A DNA stretch of 64,000 bases from contig JAHBMJ010002850.1 in assembly GCA_018398765.1 (NCBI GenBank), forward strand, positions 19,469 to 83,468. The letters run 5' to 3'. The translations under genes were made by a program, and so were the position numbers. The first letter of the stretch is position 1; every line of letters begins with the position of its first letter. Below, piece after piece: positions 22,382 to 34,100 of the stretch. The stretch is from Chromera velia (Eukaryota; Sar; Chromeraceae). The notes under the pieces were generated by a model, which was given only the letters and a program-made list of their open reading frames with translations, was not told where the DNA came from and ran no database searches.

Positions 22382-24386
22382 CTAATTCTGGTCTTCCATC
22401 ATATCCCCCCCACTCGGGCTGCTGTTGCTGTCAGCATTCTCGGAGACACTGCCAGCAGGCTGCTGGAGAGACTCAGAGCGAACAGCAGCAGCAGCAGCTG
22501 TGGTGCCGTTGGTCGAAGGGGGACCGGCAGGGGCGCGCATGCCGATGTTGATTTTCATCATCGGGGGGATCTGGCTTGTGGGCTCTCTCGGGGGGATGGG
22601 CAGGGGACGGGGGGGTCCTCCTTCGTCCACATCCTCCGGCTCTTCTACGGGAGGGGGGGCGTTCTGCATGGCAGCCTCGATCGCGGCTTCATCAATGCCC
22701 TGGGCTTGCTCGAGAGATTCCCACCCCACTCCCTCACCCATCTCGGCATTGTATTTCGCAATCAAAGCGTTCAACTCTTCTGTCCACCCAAGCTCACGAC
22801 AGAGCTGTGTGACTCCATCGTCTGTAGTGCCTTGCAGAAACACATCGCGGTAGTTGTCCGGCGAGTGGAATCGAAAGCCTGAATTGCCGTGCTGCCAGTG
22901 TGTGTCCTCGTGTCCGTTGATCGCTACAGGGGTTTTATTGATCAACACACGCGGACACAGGGGGGACACTTTCCCGAGCAGAGACGCAAACGGCATCACC
23001 TCAAGGGATGTGCCCAGAATGAGCAGAAGATCGGCACTCGCAGCGACCGTCTCCGAGTTCATCTCATCTGTAAACTTCTTGGGGACAGGCTCACCGAAGA
23101 ACACGATGTCGGGTTTCACGGGGCCATTGCAGGGAACCATCTTAGTCTCCCCTGCTGCTGTCGCCTTCCCATCCCCCCCCTGCACTGCCTCTCCCGTCTC
23201 TTCATGCACCTCCTCTACCCCCCCCTCCTGCTCCTGCTCCTGATTCTGCTGCTGTGGTGGCACATCAGGACTTCCCCCCCCCACAGGCATAGGTGCGTCC
23301 CCTCCCCCCGACTGCTGAGTGTGGGCGTCTGTGCTCACAGGATCCCCCTCCCCCTCCATCTGGTCATCCTCCTCCTCCTGCTGCTGCTGCCCTTCCTCTC
23401 CGTCGCTTTCATAAGAGAAATGAGACTCAGAGGGAGGGGGGGGAGGGGGGACCATCGTATCGCAACGAGGCACCATCTCTCTCATCACATGCGCACGCAG
23501 CCACCGCAGAGGGTGCTGCTTGCTGCAGTTGGTGCAGTGCACGTCCCTAAAGGAGCCGTGGGCTTCGATGAGATTCTCAAGGTCACTCCCTGCAGTCTGG
23601 TGTGCGATGGCGTCGAGGTTATCGATATTCTGGGTGTAGTGGCGCAACAACAAGCCCTTCTGGGCTAGTAGAGGAGCGAGGAAATGGGCCCGTGTGGGGT
23701 GGTATTTACCTGGGAAGATCTCTTGTGCGAGTTTGCAGAAGGGTTCGGGTTTTTTCTTGTAATAGGAGAGGGTGAATATGTCCTCGGGTCGAGGCAGGTT
23801 GTACTTCTGCAGCTGGGAGTAGAGTCCTGCGCCTGGGGATCGGAAGTCTGGAATGCCCGCGGCAACGCTCAACCCTGCAGACAGAGAGAGAGGAGGGACA
23901 GGGCAAATCAAGACAAGTGAGAACGGTAAAGGATAACCAGCAAGTAATGCTACAAGGGCTATCTCTCTTCACGTGGTTTGGCAACTCTGATCTTCGCATG
24001 AGCAACGAGCGTTCAACCAAGCCGACTGACGTACCTGCTCCGGTCATCACTACGACGTTCTTCACCTTCCCGCTTCTGATCCTCTCTGCCACAGCCTTCA
24101 CATTGGCCTGTCCGTTCAAGACGGAAAGCCTCTGCGCCTCGTCAATGTCGTCGGGCTCGGGGATCTCGGCGATCATCCCGAGAGCAGTGAAGAAGATCCG
24201 GACAACCTCGGGACTCATGCCTTCCTGCTTGGGCAGTTCACTCAGTTTAGGTTCCTGCTCCTCCTCTTGAGACACAGCAGGGCTGTCCTGCGTGTCTGGT
24301 GGACTTGCAGGGGGCTGCTCCATGATTGCTTTCTGATCTTCAAACTGCTTCGTTCTGGCAGGCCTCTCCCCGAGCTGACAACACAA
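22382..24386 (-). CDS. Class I sirtuin (NAD-dependent deacylase) with an acidic insert in the zinc ribbon
   Basis: Removes acyl groups from lysines using NAD+. Two exons, 24386-24035 and 23874-22382, join in phase to give 614 residues from the first ATG; a second ATG at 24,320 is possible. Motifs: TGAGLSVAAGIPDFRSPG at the junction (NAD-binding GAG), TQNIDNLD, catalytic His in EAHGSFRDVHC, zinc CTNC pair, KPDIVFFGE, and LGTSLEVMPFASL. The fold is complete and closest in style to SIRT2-like class I enzymes. The third zinc Cys (MVPRC) and the fourth (MVPCNG) are separated by about 110 residues rich in Glu, Gln, Gly and Pro, where the family normally has two. This insert could be a real loop or an unspliced in-frame intron. 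The C-terminus is a Pro/Ser-rich tail of about 140 residues after the catalytic core. Confidence 0.93.
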
Positions 24387-26023
24387 ATTGGGTGCCTGGA
24401 CAGACTGAGCTGTAGCTCACTGAGGATCACTCTCCACCGACTGGAAGTCTCAAGACAGGTACAACTTCTTCCCGCACTGTGTTCGAGAAGCTCGATCGGT
24501 CAGGAAGATTCGGCAGAATTGTCAAGAATCATCCAGCTGCACCATGCTGCACGTGAAGCAGCGCCATAGCAGCGCCCCACTGAAGCGCAATTATAATGCT
24601 GCAAGGAATCAAAAAGTGCATGCGGCGGCGGCCAGGCGGCGGCGCCTCCGCGCCCTCCGCGCGCACGGCCGGCCGGCCGGCCGGCCGCGGAATGGAATCG
24701 CGGGGGCGCGCCGCCGCCGGCGGCCGCCTTTCCAGCCCTCATAACTATGTCACTTCCTCACGCAGTCAGATCAAATAGGGTATATATCAATCATTATATT
24801 AATATAATTTTAAACGCGTTAGAGTTTCTGCTGGTTCTCAGTTGTCAGAGACCCGGGTTTGATCAGATTCATCTGGTAGCATGGCGTTTATGATAGTTTA
24901 TGAAGGAAGGCGAAAGAAACAACCGTCTCCACAGTGTCACTTTCCTCCACAACTCGATCTCCAGGCTACTCCAGGCCACTCTAGGCCACTCACACACTAA
25001 CGCTGGGCTAAGCTACTAGAACCAGACAGGCTTCTACTGCAACTGATCACATCCACAGTCTACAGAAAGAAATAAACATCCATATACCTTTATTTGTTTA
25101 ACCAATTACCTGTTTTCTCGAAACAGTTTCATCAACCTTGCTCAATTAACAAAGATCAACGTGTTTCACATCTCTGTGTGCGACTCATTGCAAACACGGA
25201 TAAATTTAGTTGCATGCCCCACCAGCGCTGCACAATCTGGGACCGCCGGCACACTGTTTTTGCGCACCGATAGCCATGAATGGCTGCAACCCCAGCATGC
25301 TGCATGTGAATACATGCTTCTTCTCCGTATCTGCGACTTTCTCTCACAATGTTTAAAGTATTTCAGGTAATTTTAGGTGGTTTTAAAGTTCCGCTATCGA
25401 CAAACGTGCAAGTTACGGTACAACAGAGACGGAGATAGACGGAGGTAGATAGAGGAAACAAGCTAAAAAAACAAAACAGCATACACGATGGTTATATTGT
25501 GGAGGTGCAAGCAGGCGAAAGCCTGGCTGCTTCTTTACATTTCCTTGCTGTATATGGTTGTATATAGTTGTCACTTCTTTCCCATTTTGTATCGCATTGA
25601 GTGTGGACTGTTTTTTACTTCATCGACCTAGCCGCCGCCGCAGCTTTCAAAGTATTTTGAAGCCGTCTCCTTGACTTTGTTACAGATTATGACTGATTGT
25701 CACATTAAGTACTAGGTTATAACATGGTTTAACCTGGTTAAGTACTCAATAAGTAAGTACATTCTGGACATAAAGAATATAATGTGTCTAGATATGTACC
25801 CGCACATATATAAAAAAATTTAGGCTAGAATTTTATGGAATTAGAACTAGATGACGCTAAAAGTTTTTATGTGCGGGTGGGATTTTAGTTATACTACCTA
25901 GAAATCAAATACCAGATTCTATAAAATATATAATAATTAATACTAATTATCTAAAATCCTAGTGAATTTTATGCATGATAGGGCCAGTCTTCAAAGTTCG
26001 AATCAACAACAAAAAACATTCAT
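24387..26023. other. Intergenic region: CpG-rich patch and AT-rich tail
   Basis: 24,620-24,740 is very GC-rich, with a run of overlapping CCGG/GGCC words (CCGGCCGGCCGGCCGG) that is perfectly self-complementary. From about 25,040 the DNA becomes AT-rich, with no conserved protein. The short frames here show no recognisable motifs. Confidence 0.5.
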
Positions 26024-27646
26024 TCACGGTTCGGTCTTGCTATAGGTCTTGCTTGTCAAAGAAAAAATGCACGAGAAGAAAACTCGCTTCAACTTTTCTG
26101 GGTCTACTGCAGATAGCAAGAAGAAAAATGAAACAGACGAATGCTTCCAAGATTTCACAGCAGAAGGCTCAGCAGACTGAAACATATTCACGCAGGGGAG
26201 CGATGAATTTGAGAATCTGACCAGAGAACTGTCATTCTCTCTCCTTATGTGAAGGGTGGATGAGTTGTCGACATGCCGTGGATTCGAACCAGGCGATGCA
26301 ACAGCCGAAGAGGCAAAGGGCACAGACCGAGCTAGCGGCTCTTCCTCTTCCAAAGAGGTGTCACACGGCTCACGATACACCAGAGGGATCCATTCTCTCT
26401 GAAAGTCCAGGAGAGCGACACTGTCTGCACGTGCATGGGGGAGATGGGAGCCGTTTTTTTTTTCTGCATCACAGCTGCATTCAGGTACCTCCTCCTCGGC
26501 CTGCCTCGCCTCCAAGGGGGGGGTGTTGGCCAGTTGTTCATTTTCTTTGGCGGCCTCCTCGCACAGAGTGCAGAGGACCGCGAGAGGGTCGTGAAGAAAG
26601 GAGCAAGAGAAAAGGGGGGAGGATCGCCAAATGCAGAACTGAACAAATGACCATAGGAAGAAAGAGAGAAGGAGAAAGAAGGCAAACAGAGGACTTTTGA
26701 TATTCTCGAGCGCAAATTTGACAAGACGCCAACTCTCTCTGGGACCGATGAAGCACCTCAAAGTACTGTCAAGAGATACCCCCCTCACAACAGGCTCCCT
26801 CTTGGACCCTGAGTCCGATATGCCCTCTGCAGTTTTCAGAGCCGTATAGGCTCTCATGATAATGTCCAGTGCTTTCTTGTCACTACGCACATTGGTGTCT
26901 CTCTCTGTTCTAATCTCTTTCCACAAAAACGACCCAGAAGAAAAACCTCCAAACTCCGAACCCTCCACCCTCAATCGTCCTTTCCCTCTTCCTGGAAACA
27001 AAACCTCTCGACTTCCCTCTAGTGCCAGGATATTGTCGAACAGACCCCCCATGAAAGTCAACGAAGCCAGACGAGAGAGAAAACCCGGATCTTCTCTCAC
27101 TGCACACGCCACATTCGTCAAAGGACCGATGCACAACACGTGAAGGCGCCCTTCATGTTCACGGGACAACCGGAGAAGGGCATCCACTGCCCCCTCAAAC
27201 TTTTCCTCCTCCTGCTCTGACTGTTTTTTTCTCTCTGTCCGTCTCCTGGAACACAGAAAGAATCCTATGAGTGTACGGAAAGCAACACAGAGACAGAAGA
27301 CCAGACTGGTCAATTTGAAAGGATTGAACCTTTTGCCTTCCACTGTTCTCCCCTCCCCGCTAAATACAGGCACATGTTGTCGGCCCAGACACCCAAGAAC
27401 GAACCTCGCCTGCAGACTCTTCACTAACGGAAAGACCCCCACTGTGGTTACCCCCGCCAATTCAAACTGCAGCCCCCCCCGCTGTCTCTGCCGCTCAATG
27501 AACCCCAATACTGCCATCAAGGCAAGGTCATCGTCAATGTCCACGCCTATGTCTGTGTCTAGCACCAGGTACTGCGGAGACGGAGACGGAGACCGAGACG
27601 AACCGGGGGTCTCACTAGAGACCAAGCTCATCGAGGCGCCTTGCAA
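26024..27646 (-). CDS. Inosine-uridine-type nucleoside hydrolase
   Basis: Hydrolyses the N-glycosidic bond of ribonucleosides for base salvage; it binds Ca2+. The N-terminal motif LVLDTDIGVDIDDDLALMA (about residue 27) is the family Asp cluster, followed by AGVTTVGVFP and VLGCLGRQHVPVFSGEG. A second exon, starting near 27,244 after a TTCCAG acceptor, carries the core: GPLTNVAC, LTFMGG and TNVRSDKKALDIIM (the Asn/Asp of the substrate site). A third carries LHDPLAVLCTL (catalytic His-Asp). All this lies in one uninterrupted 540-codon frame, because the two probable introns (about 27,245-27,310 and a stretch near 26,640-26,730) contain no stops in frame. The exact splice sites and the C-terminus after RADSVALLDFQREW are therefore uncertain. 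The upstream neighbour is a tRNA gene. Confidence 0.85.
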   Translation of the reverse strand: MQGASMSLVSSETPGSSRSPSPSPQYLVLDTDIGVDIDDDLALMAVLGFIERQRQRGGLQFELAGVTTVGVFPLVKSLQARFVLGCLGRQHVPVFSGEGRTVEGKRFNPFKLTSLVFCLCVAFRTLIGFFLCSRRRTERKKQSEQEEEKFEGAVDALLRLSREHEGRLHVLCIGPLTNVACAVREDPGFLSRLASLTFMGGLFDNILALEGSREVLFPGRGKGRLRVEGSEFGGFSSGSFLWKEIRTERDTNVRSDKKALDIIMRAYTALKTAEGISDSGSKREPVVRGVSLDSTLRCFIGPRESWRLVKFALENIKSPLFAFFLLLSFFLWSFVQFCIWRSSPLFSCSFLHDPLAVLCTLCEEAAKENEQLANTPPLEARQAEEEVPECSCDAEKKNGSHLPHARADSVALLDFQREWIPLVYREPCDTSLEEEEPLARSVPFASSAVASPGSNPRHVDNSSTLHIRRENDSSLVRFSNSSLPCVNMFQSAEPSAVKSWKHSSVSFFFLLSAVDPEKLKRVFFSCIFSLTSKTYSKTEP

Positions 27647-28219
27647 CGCTTCTGATGATCAATCGGCAGGGAAGAGAAGAGATACGAATGAGGACTTTAC
27701 CTCACTGTGTGAATAGAACCACCGTGGGCTCCTTGACCCTGCGTACGTACGCGTGGAAAGAACGGTTGCACCCGACTGGCTGCTGCCTTTGAGATCGGCT
27801 CGAGGAGACAAAATGGTCCAGAATTTTCAAAGTGACAGCTTTTCGTTCTTAGATTCAATGCAGAGACAACCGTGTAGTAGCCAACATGGCCCGACTCGTT
27901 CACTGCATAGAACTGCATGTGCTGGAGAAGCGTCGGCTTCCGCTCTGGATGGTTAAGTCAGCTGCACTCTAGAGTGTGCTGCATCCTTGTAGAACCATCA
28001 CCTCTCTTAACTGTGTTGGCTTCAATTGGGCATGGGCATGGGGTTTTAGCTGCATGTCAAAGTGGAAGGATACGGTTTTGGGGGGCTGCACACGAAAGGG
28101 GAGGCAGGCACACATTGAAGAGACGCGAAGGTTGGTTGCACAACAGTCGCAACACAGCAACAACACAGGGTGCGGGCTGTTGCGCAACAAGAGCGCAACA
28201 TGCAACGCAACGCGGAAAA
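27647..28219. other. Intergenic region, GCAAC-rich toward the tRNA
   Basis: 5' flank of the nucleoside hydrolase gene. From 28,135 to 28,210 it is dense in GCAAC, CAACA and TTGCGC words, and the same words reappear past the tRNA at 28,292-28,440. No protein is recognised. Confidence 0.5.
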
Positions 28220-28292
28220 AGCCGTCTGAGGGAGTCGAACCCTCGACCTTGCGCTTACTAAGCGCATGCTCTACCAACTAAGCTAAGACGGC
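28220..28292 (-). tRNA. tRNA-Thr (anticodon AGT)
   Basis: Folds as a complete 73-nt cloverleaf. Acceptor GCCGTCT pairs with AGACGGC; D stem GCTT/GAGC; anticodon stem TGCGC/GCGCA with loop TTAGTAA (AGT at 34-36); variable loop AGGTC; T stem GAGGG/CCCTC with loop TTCGACT. A box (TAGCTTAGTTGG) and B box (GGTTCGACTCC) match the Pol III promoter consensus, and a TTTTT terminator follows directly. There is no intron. The discriminator base is T, which is what the sequence shows at 28,220. Confidence 0.93.
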
Positions 28293-28831
28293 TGTTGCAT
28301 TGTTGCAAAAATCTTGCGGTTTGGAGGATCCCGAGTGGTCCAACTAACGCGGCTGACGCACGCACTAGCTCGCATGCAACATTCACGCAACAGATGCAAC
28401 AGCGCGAAAACAGCCGAGGTGCAACACGCAACTTCATACGAGTGCACGTTAACTGTACAGAACTGCAAATGCAATTAGCACGTGCATGTCTGCTGTTTTC
28501 GTGCAGACATCGGATCTGATTCATCGACTGAACTCAGGGACACTTCGTGCGTCTGCCGGCACAAGAGATCACGAGACAAGCTACTGCGCTTACAGAGCGC
28601 ACAGGATCGATTGGAGACAGCACGGCCATGCACATCAACAGGTGATGGCCGGTGGCGCGGAGCGTTGACTTGCAAAGTCGACAAACACGGCAAACCCAGA
28701 AGATCCATCCTTGTGGACTCCTTTATCTCTTCTTCACCCCTTAGCTGAAGGTGACGAAGGGCAGCCTACACTTCGCCACAGCTTCGAATTCACAACCTTC
28801 CCATCCCTCGCAAAAGAAAAGAAAAGAAGAG
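28293..28831. other. Intergenic region upstream of the orphan membrane protein
   Basis: Contains GCAAC-rich words next to the tRNA, then ordinary sequence. An in-frame ATG at 28,751 could extend the next gene by 27 residues. No other gene is visible. Confidence 0.5.
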
Positions 28832-31141
28832 ATGCAATCCTACGAGCTTGTCCACACCCGCTCGGGAGTCGAGTGGAACCGGGGCCAGAGCTTTCGAGAC
28901 ACCAGGGGCATGACGCTCCGCTTCTCTGACCCCAAACAGCTGAGAGAACTCCAGAAATCCCGAGACGTTCAGTTCCACATCCAGCAGGACGCTTACGGAT
29001 TGTCAGTTTGTCGTTCCCTGCATGTGCACGTAGACGTAGACGTAGACGGAGACTCTTTTGGCTGTCGAGGTGTGTATCACAGGTCTTCCGTCAGACTTCA
29101 ATCAGAGGATTTGCGTGTACGCGAAGATTTTTGCGCAGAAGAAGGGCCGTGACGGCTCCGTTAGAGCGTTCACTGAGGAGCAATTCGGCCGTCATTTCAT
29201 TCAAACTGCCGAAGACGTTTCATTCACGCTTTGACGAGTTCTTACAAGCGTTTACCTTCGCGCCGTTGATTGCCATGAGAGCTCGCTTCTGTGTATGTGT
29301 ATAGTGAGAGAAGCCCATGAGTATTTAGTGAAGTGTTTGGGTGTCAAAACGCAGCATGTACAGAAGCATTGTTCATTTGTTCACTGTTGTCGTCCGTTGC
29401 AGATACATTTTGAGTCACTTTGAGCCCGTGCAGGACTACTACATCCACCCTCTGAGGGTAAAGGTCAATCCGCAGTTGCACTTACGCTCTAAGATTCTTC
29501 TTCTGATACCGTCAAATTTAATTTCCTTGTTTGGCTTCTTCCTGCCTCTCTCGCCGGCATCTTCTTCTTCGTTTGTTCCCTCGTTCCCTTCCCAGTCTTC
29601 CTCTCTTTTTCCCTTCCTCTCGATCTTAGATGGAAAAGGTAAAACGCTTCGCTCCTTTCTGTACGTATGCCTGCAGGTATTTTGTGTGTTTTTGGTCCTC
29701 TTCCAGTTGTTTGCACTAGTCGTGATGACTCCAGGGGCCTTCAGTCTCGACAAAGACTACAGACTCATCTCAAGGGGGGTCCGGTACGAGTGGTTTCCCT
29801 TCAGCGGCATTCCTGGTCAGTCAGTCAGTCGGTCGGTCACAAAGGCACTCGATCAGTGGAATGCATTTTCTTTCATACAGAATTCTTTCATACAGAAAGA
29901 AAATGCGGTCACAAAGGCACTCGATCAGTGGAATGGAGGAATCAATCGACGCACGCAAGGACGTGTCACAAAGGCACTCGATCAGTGGAATGCATGGAGG
30001 AATCAGATCTTTTCAGGGAGTGTGAAAGCGCTTGCAACGGGTGCTTCATGAGGAGCAATTTGGTGAGGGTAGGGGAGGAGAGGGGCTGTATACATGAATT
30101 CTGGGAAGGACAAAGAGACGCGGTGTAACAAGTTGTTTAGACTTTCCCTCCAGAGGCTTGTGTGTGCGTGTGTAGGGGTGTGTGTACGTGAATTCAATGT
30201 TCGCATTCACGTGCCTGCAGCTCACATGGTGTTTCTGGCCGATCAGATCTACCACGCCCCCCCTCTGATGCACGTCATTGAAGCCCTGGCGATGATGACG
30301 TTGGTCTTTCAAGTCGTCACAGAGAGCAGGGGGCATTTACGGTGTTTGATCCTGTCGTCGTTGAGAGAGGAGGACGCGTTGGGGGGGGGAAGCAAACAGG
30401 GGGGGCAGGAGGTGACACCTCTGGGTCGGCACCGCTCGTCGTTTGAATACTTCGAGGACGCCAGTCCGGTGCATCCCTCTCGGAGCAGATTTCCGTCTGG
30501 GATGGATGAAGAAGAAGGAGAGGGGGAGGGGGGGAAAGAGACCATGGAGGGATGGAGGGAAATCTGGGGGAGGAGACTGGCGAGTCTGTTTCGAATTTTT
30601 TTCGTGGGGTTTCTTGGGTGTTTTGTGATGCCATTCTGCTTGGTGGTGTGCGGACTGACTCTGATCCTGCAGAGCAAAACGGAAGGAGAGGCACTACTCA
30701 ACGGCTTCAAAGTGCTCTTCATTGCAGAGGTCCGTTTAGGGGGGGGCGGGTGGATACAGATGTGTTTTCTTTGTTTTTTGCTTGCTCCCCATGCCCCCTT
30801 CCCCATCCTTCTCCATGTGTGTGTATGTAAACAGGCATGTATACGTACACTCTCTGAGTGTGTGTACTTGCTTGTGGTTTAGCCTGTATGTATGTCCTTG
30901 ACGCTTGGATTGCCAAGCTAAGAAGAGAATGGAAGCCCTGCTTCTCCGTACAATGCAGACTGCGTGTCGAGCAACATAAAGAGATGCATGCATACTTTGC
31001 CTTCCTTTTTGTCTGTTTGTCTGCTTGTCTCTGTTGTGTACATGAAGAAAGACAGAAAGAAGGAAGGAAGGAAGGAAGGAAAGAAAGAAAGAAAGAAAGA
31101 AAGAAAGAAGGAAGGAAAGAAAGAAAGAAAGAAAGACAGAG

Positions 31142-31184
<43 letters not shown>

Positions 31185-34100
31185 GGAAGAGAGAGAAAAA
31201 GACTTGTAGTCTGCCTTCCTGCCTTCCTGCCTTTGTGCCTTCATGTTCCGAAAGCAGCCTTTGTGCCTTCATGTTCCGAAAGCAGCCTTTGTGCCTTGAT
31301 GTTCCGAAAGCAGCCTTTGTGCCTTCATGTTCCGAAAGCAGCCTTTGTGCCTTCATGTTCCGAAAGCAGCCTTTGTGCCTTCATGTTCCGAAAGCAGCCT
31401 TTGTGCCTTCATGTTCCGAAAGCAGCCTTTGTGCCTTGATGTTCCGAAAGCAGCCTTTGTGCCTTCATGTTCCGAAAGCAGCCTTTGTGCCTTGATGTTC
31501 CGAAAGCAGCCTTTGTGCCTTCATGTTCCGAAAGCAGCCTTTGTGCCTTGATGTTCCGAAAGCAGCCTTTGTGCCTTCATGTTCCGAAAGCAGCCTTTGT
31601 GCCTTCATGTTCCGAAAGCAGCCTTTCTGCCTTCATGTTCCGAAAGCAGCCTTTGTGCCTTGATGTTCCGAAAGCAGCCTTTGTGCCTTCATGTTCCGAA
31701 AGCAGCCTTTGTGCCTTCATGTTCCGAAAGCAGCCTTTGTGCCTTCATGTTCCGAAAGCAGCCTTTGTGCCTTCATGTCCCGAAAGCAGCCTTTCTGCCT
31801 TGATGTTCCGAAAGCAGCCTTTGTGCCTTGATGTTCCGAAAGCAGCCTTTGTGCCTTCATGTTCCGAAAGCAGCCTTTGTGCCTTGATGTTCCGAAAGCA
31901 GCCTTTGTGCCTTCATGTTCCGAAAGCAGCCTTTGTGCCTTCATGTTCCGAAAGCAGCCTTTGTGCCTTCATGTTCCGAAAGCAGCCTTTGTGCCTTCAT
32001 ATTCCGAAAGCAGCCTTTGTGCCTTCATGTTCCGAAAGCAGCCTTTGTGCCTTCATGTTCCGAAAGCAGCCTTTGTGCCTTCATGTTCCGAAAGCAGCCT
32101 TTGTGCCTTCATGTCCCGAAAGCAGCCTTTGTGCCTTCATGTCCCGAAAGCAGCCTTTGTGCCTTCATGTTCTGAAAGCAGCCTTTGTGCCTTCATGTTC
32201 CGAAAGCAGCCTTTGTGCCTTGATGTTCCGAAAGCAGCCTTTGTGCCTTCATGTTCCGAAAGCAGCCTTTCTGCCTTCATGTCCCGAAAGCAGCCTTTGT
32301 GCCTTGATGTTCCGAAAGCAGCCTTTGTGCCTTGATGTTCCGAAAGCAGCCTTTGTGCCTTCATGTTCCGAAAGCAGCCTTTGTGCCTTCATGTTCCGAA
32401 AGCAGCCTTTGTGCCTTCATGTTCCGAAAGCAGCCTTTGTGCCTTCATGTTCCGAAAGCAGCCTTTGTGCCTTCATGTTCCGAAAGCAGCCTTTGTGCCT
32501 TCATGTTCCGAAAGCAGCCTTTGTGCCTTCATGTTCCGAAAGCAGCCTTTGTGCCTTCATGTTCCGAAAGCAGCCTTTGTGCCTTCATGTTCCGAAAGCA
32601 GCCTTTGTGCCTTCATGTTCCGAAAGCAGCCTCTGTGCCTTCATGTCCCGAAAGCAGCCTTTGTGCTTTCATGTTCCGAAAGCAGCCTTTGTGCCTTCAT
32701 GTTCCGAAAGCAGCCTTTCTGCCTTCATGTTCCGAAAGCAGCTCGACGACTATGCCGTGAAGTTCTTCCAGTCCCTCTTGCCGGAGCGTTCAACCACTTC
32801 GAAGGAAAAGGGAGGGGAGCAAGACGACAAGTGGAAGTACAACAAGAAAAGGACACAGTTCAGGATCGTCATTAACAGGTCTGTCTGTCCTTCTATCTGT
32901 CTGTCTGTCTGTCTGTGGACATGGCTGTCCGTGTGTCTGTCTGCCTCATTCTCTGTTCATGTGTTTGTCTGTCTGTCTGTCTGTTGTCCGCGTGAACGAG
33001 AGAGAGGGGGAAGAAAGGAAACATAAGGTCGCTACGTCAGTGTACCCGTGCCAGCAGAGATCGCTTGACCGACCGACCGTCCATTTTCTACTCGAGTTCC
33101 CTCCTCGTCCCAATTCTCCATTTCTGGACCTTTGCAAAGTTCTTTCATCTATCAAATGGATGTCGTCTATGTGTTCTTTCTTTCAAATTGATTGCAGAAG
33201 AGCTGCCCGTCTTGTGGCCTCCCACCTGTTTGAGTTGACTCTGTTCTTCCTCCCCCTGACTTGTGGTCCCATTTTGATCCCTTGGTTCCTTTTCGGGTTG
33301 AGGAAACACGCGCTGTTCATCCCCGCGTTCAAGGATTTGGAGTACTCCCACGTCCTTCTCGATATGGCATATGTCCCTCTTGCAGTGGGGGCACAGGTCA
33401 GCTTTTGAAATAATACAATATTTCTACATGTATATGTATAAGGGCATACATCCCTCTGGCAGTGGGGGCACAGGTCGGCTAAGCTGCTGGGTGGATCGGC
33501 ACTTGGTCATGCATATGAATGTGTGGGGGCCGGTGCACATGCATGGGGAAACGAAACACTCTTTCATGTGTTTCGTGTTTGACATGTATCCACCTCTGTC
33601 GGTTTCATACTTTCAAATCAATTAAGGGAAAATTAATGAGATATCGGGGTATCCATTGGAAAGAGGGAGAGATTCCTGGTTTACTCATAACAACAAACAC
33701 AAAAAGACCAGTGAAATCTGTAGGAAAAGGATTCACCCTCCTGAAAGGTGGGTCGAAAGCTTTCTCCGTACCCAAACAAACTTTTTGTGACACGCACCTT
33801 GCCGTTGTGAAGACGAAAAGGTCCCCTCTCTTTGTCTCTGCACTCCCTTCTGATTCTTCCTTTCTGCCTGCCTGCCTGTCTACAGGGCTTTGCTGCCGCC
33901 ACCAACCTGTCTCTCCTGTACTGCTTTTTCGGAAAGAACGCCGCGAAAGGATCTGCGGACGCGAACGACAGAGGCAGCATCATGGGAACCTCCTACGCTC
34001 CAACGGAGACAGTGGCAGGGGGAGTAGCGGGACAGGGCGACGAGGAGGAAGGGTGTAATACTCTGGTCCCCCTGTCGAGTTCGCATGTGGAGCCTGTTCA

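Noticed and set aside
24650-24700. CCGG-rich palindrome as an origin or attachment site
   Set aside because: It is a simple self-complementary tandem of GGCC. Nothing beyond composition supports a function.
31243-32741. CRISPR-like array
   Set aside because: Units are contiguous without spacers, in an intron of a eukaryotic gene.
31235-32745. Repetitive protein of 28-residue units (MFRKQPLCLHVPKAAF)
   Set aside because: The array is open in all three plus frames, lies between a donor and an in-phase acceptor, and its homogeneity is at the DNA level. An intronic array is simpler.
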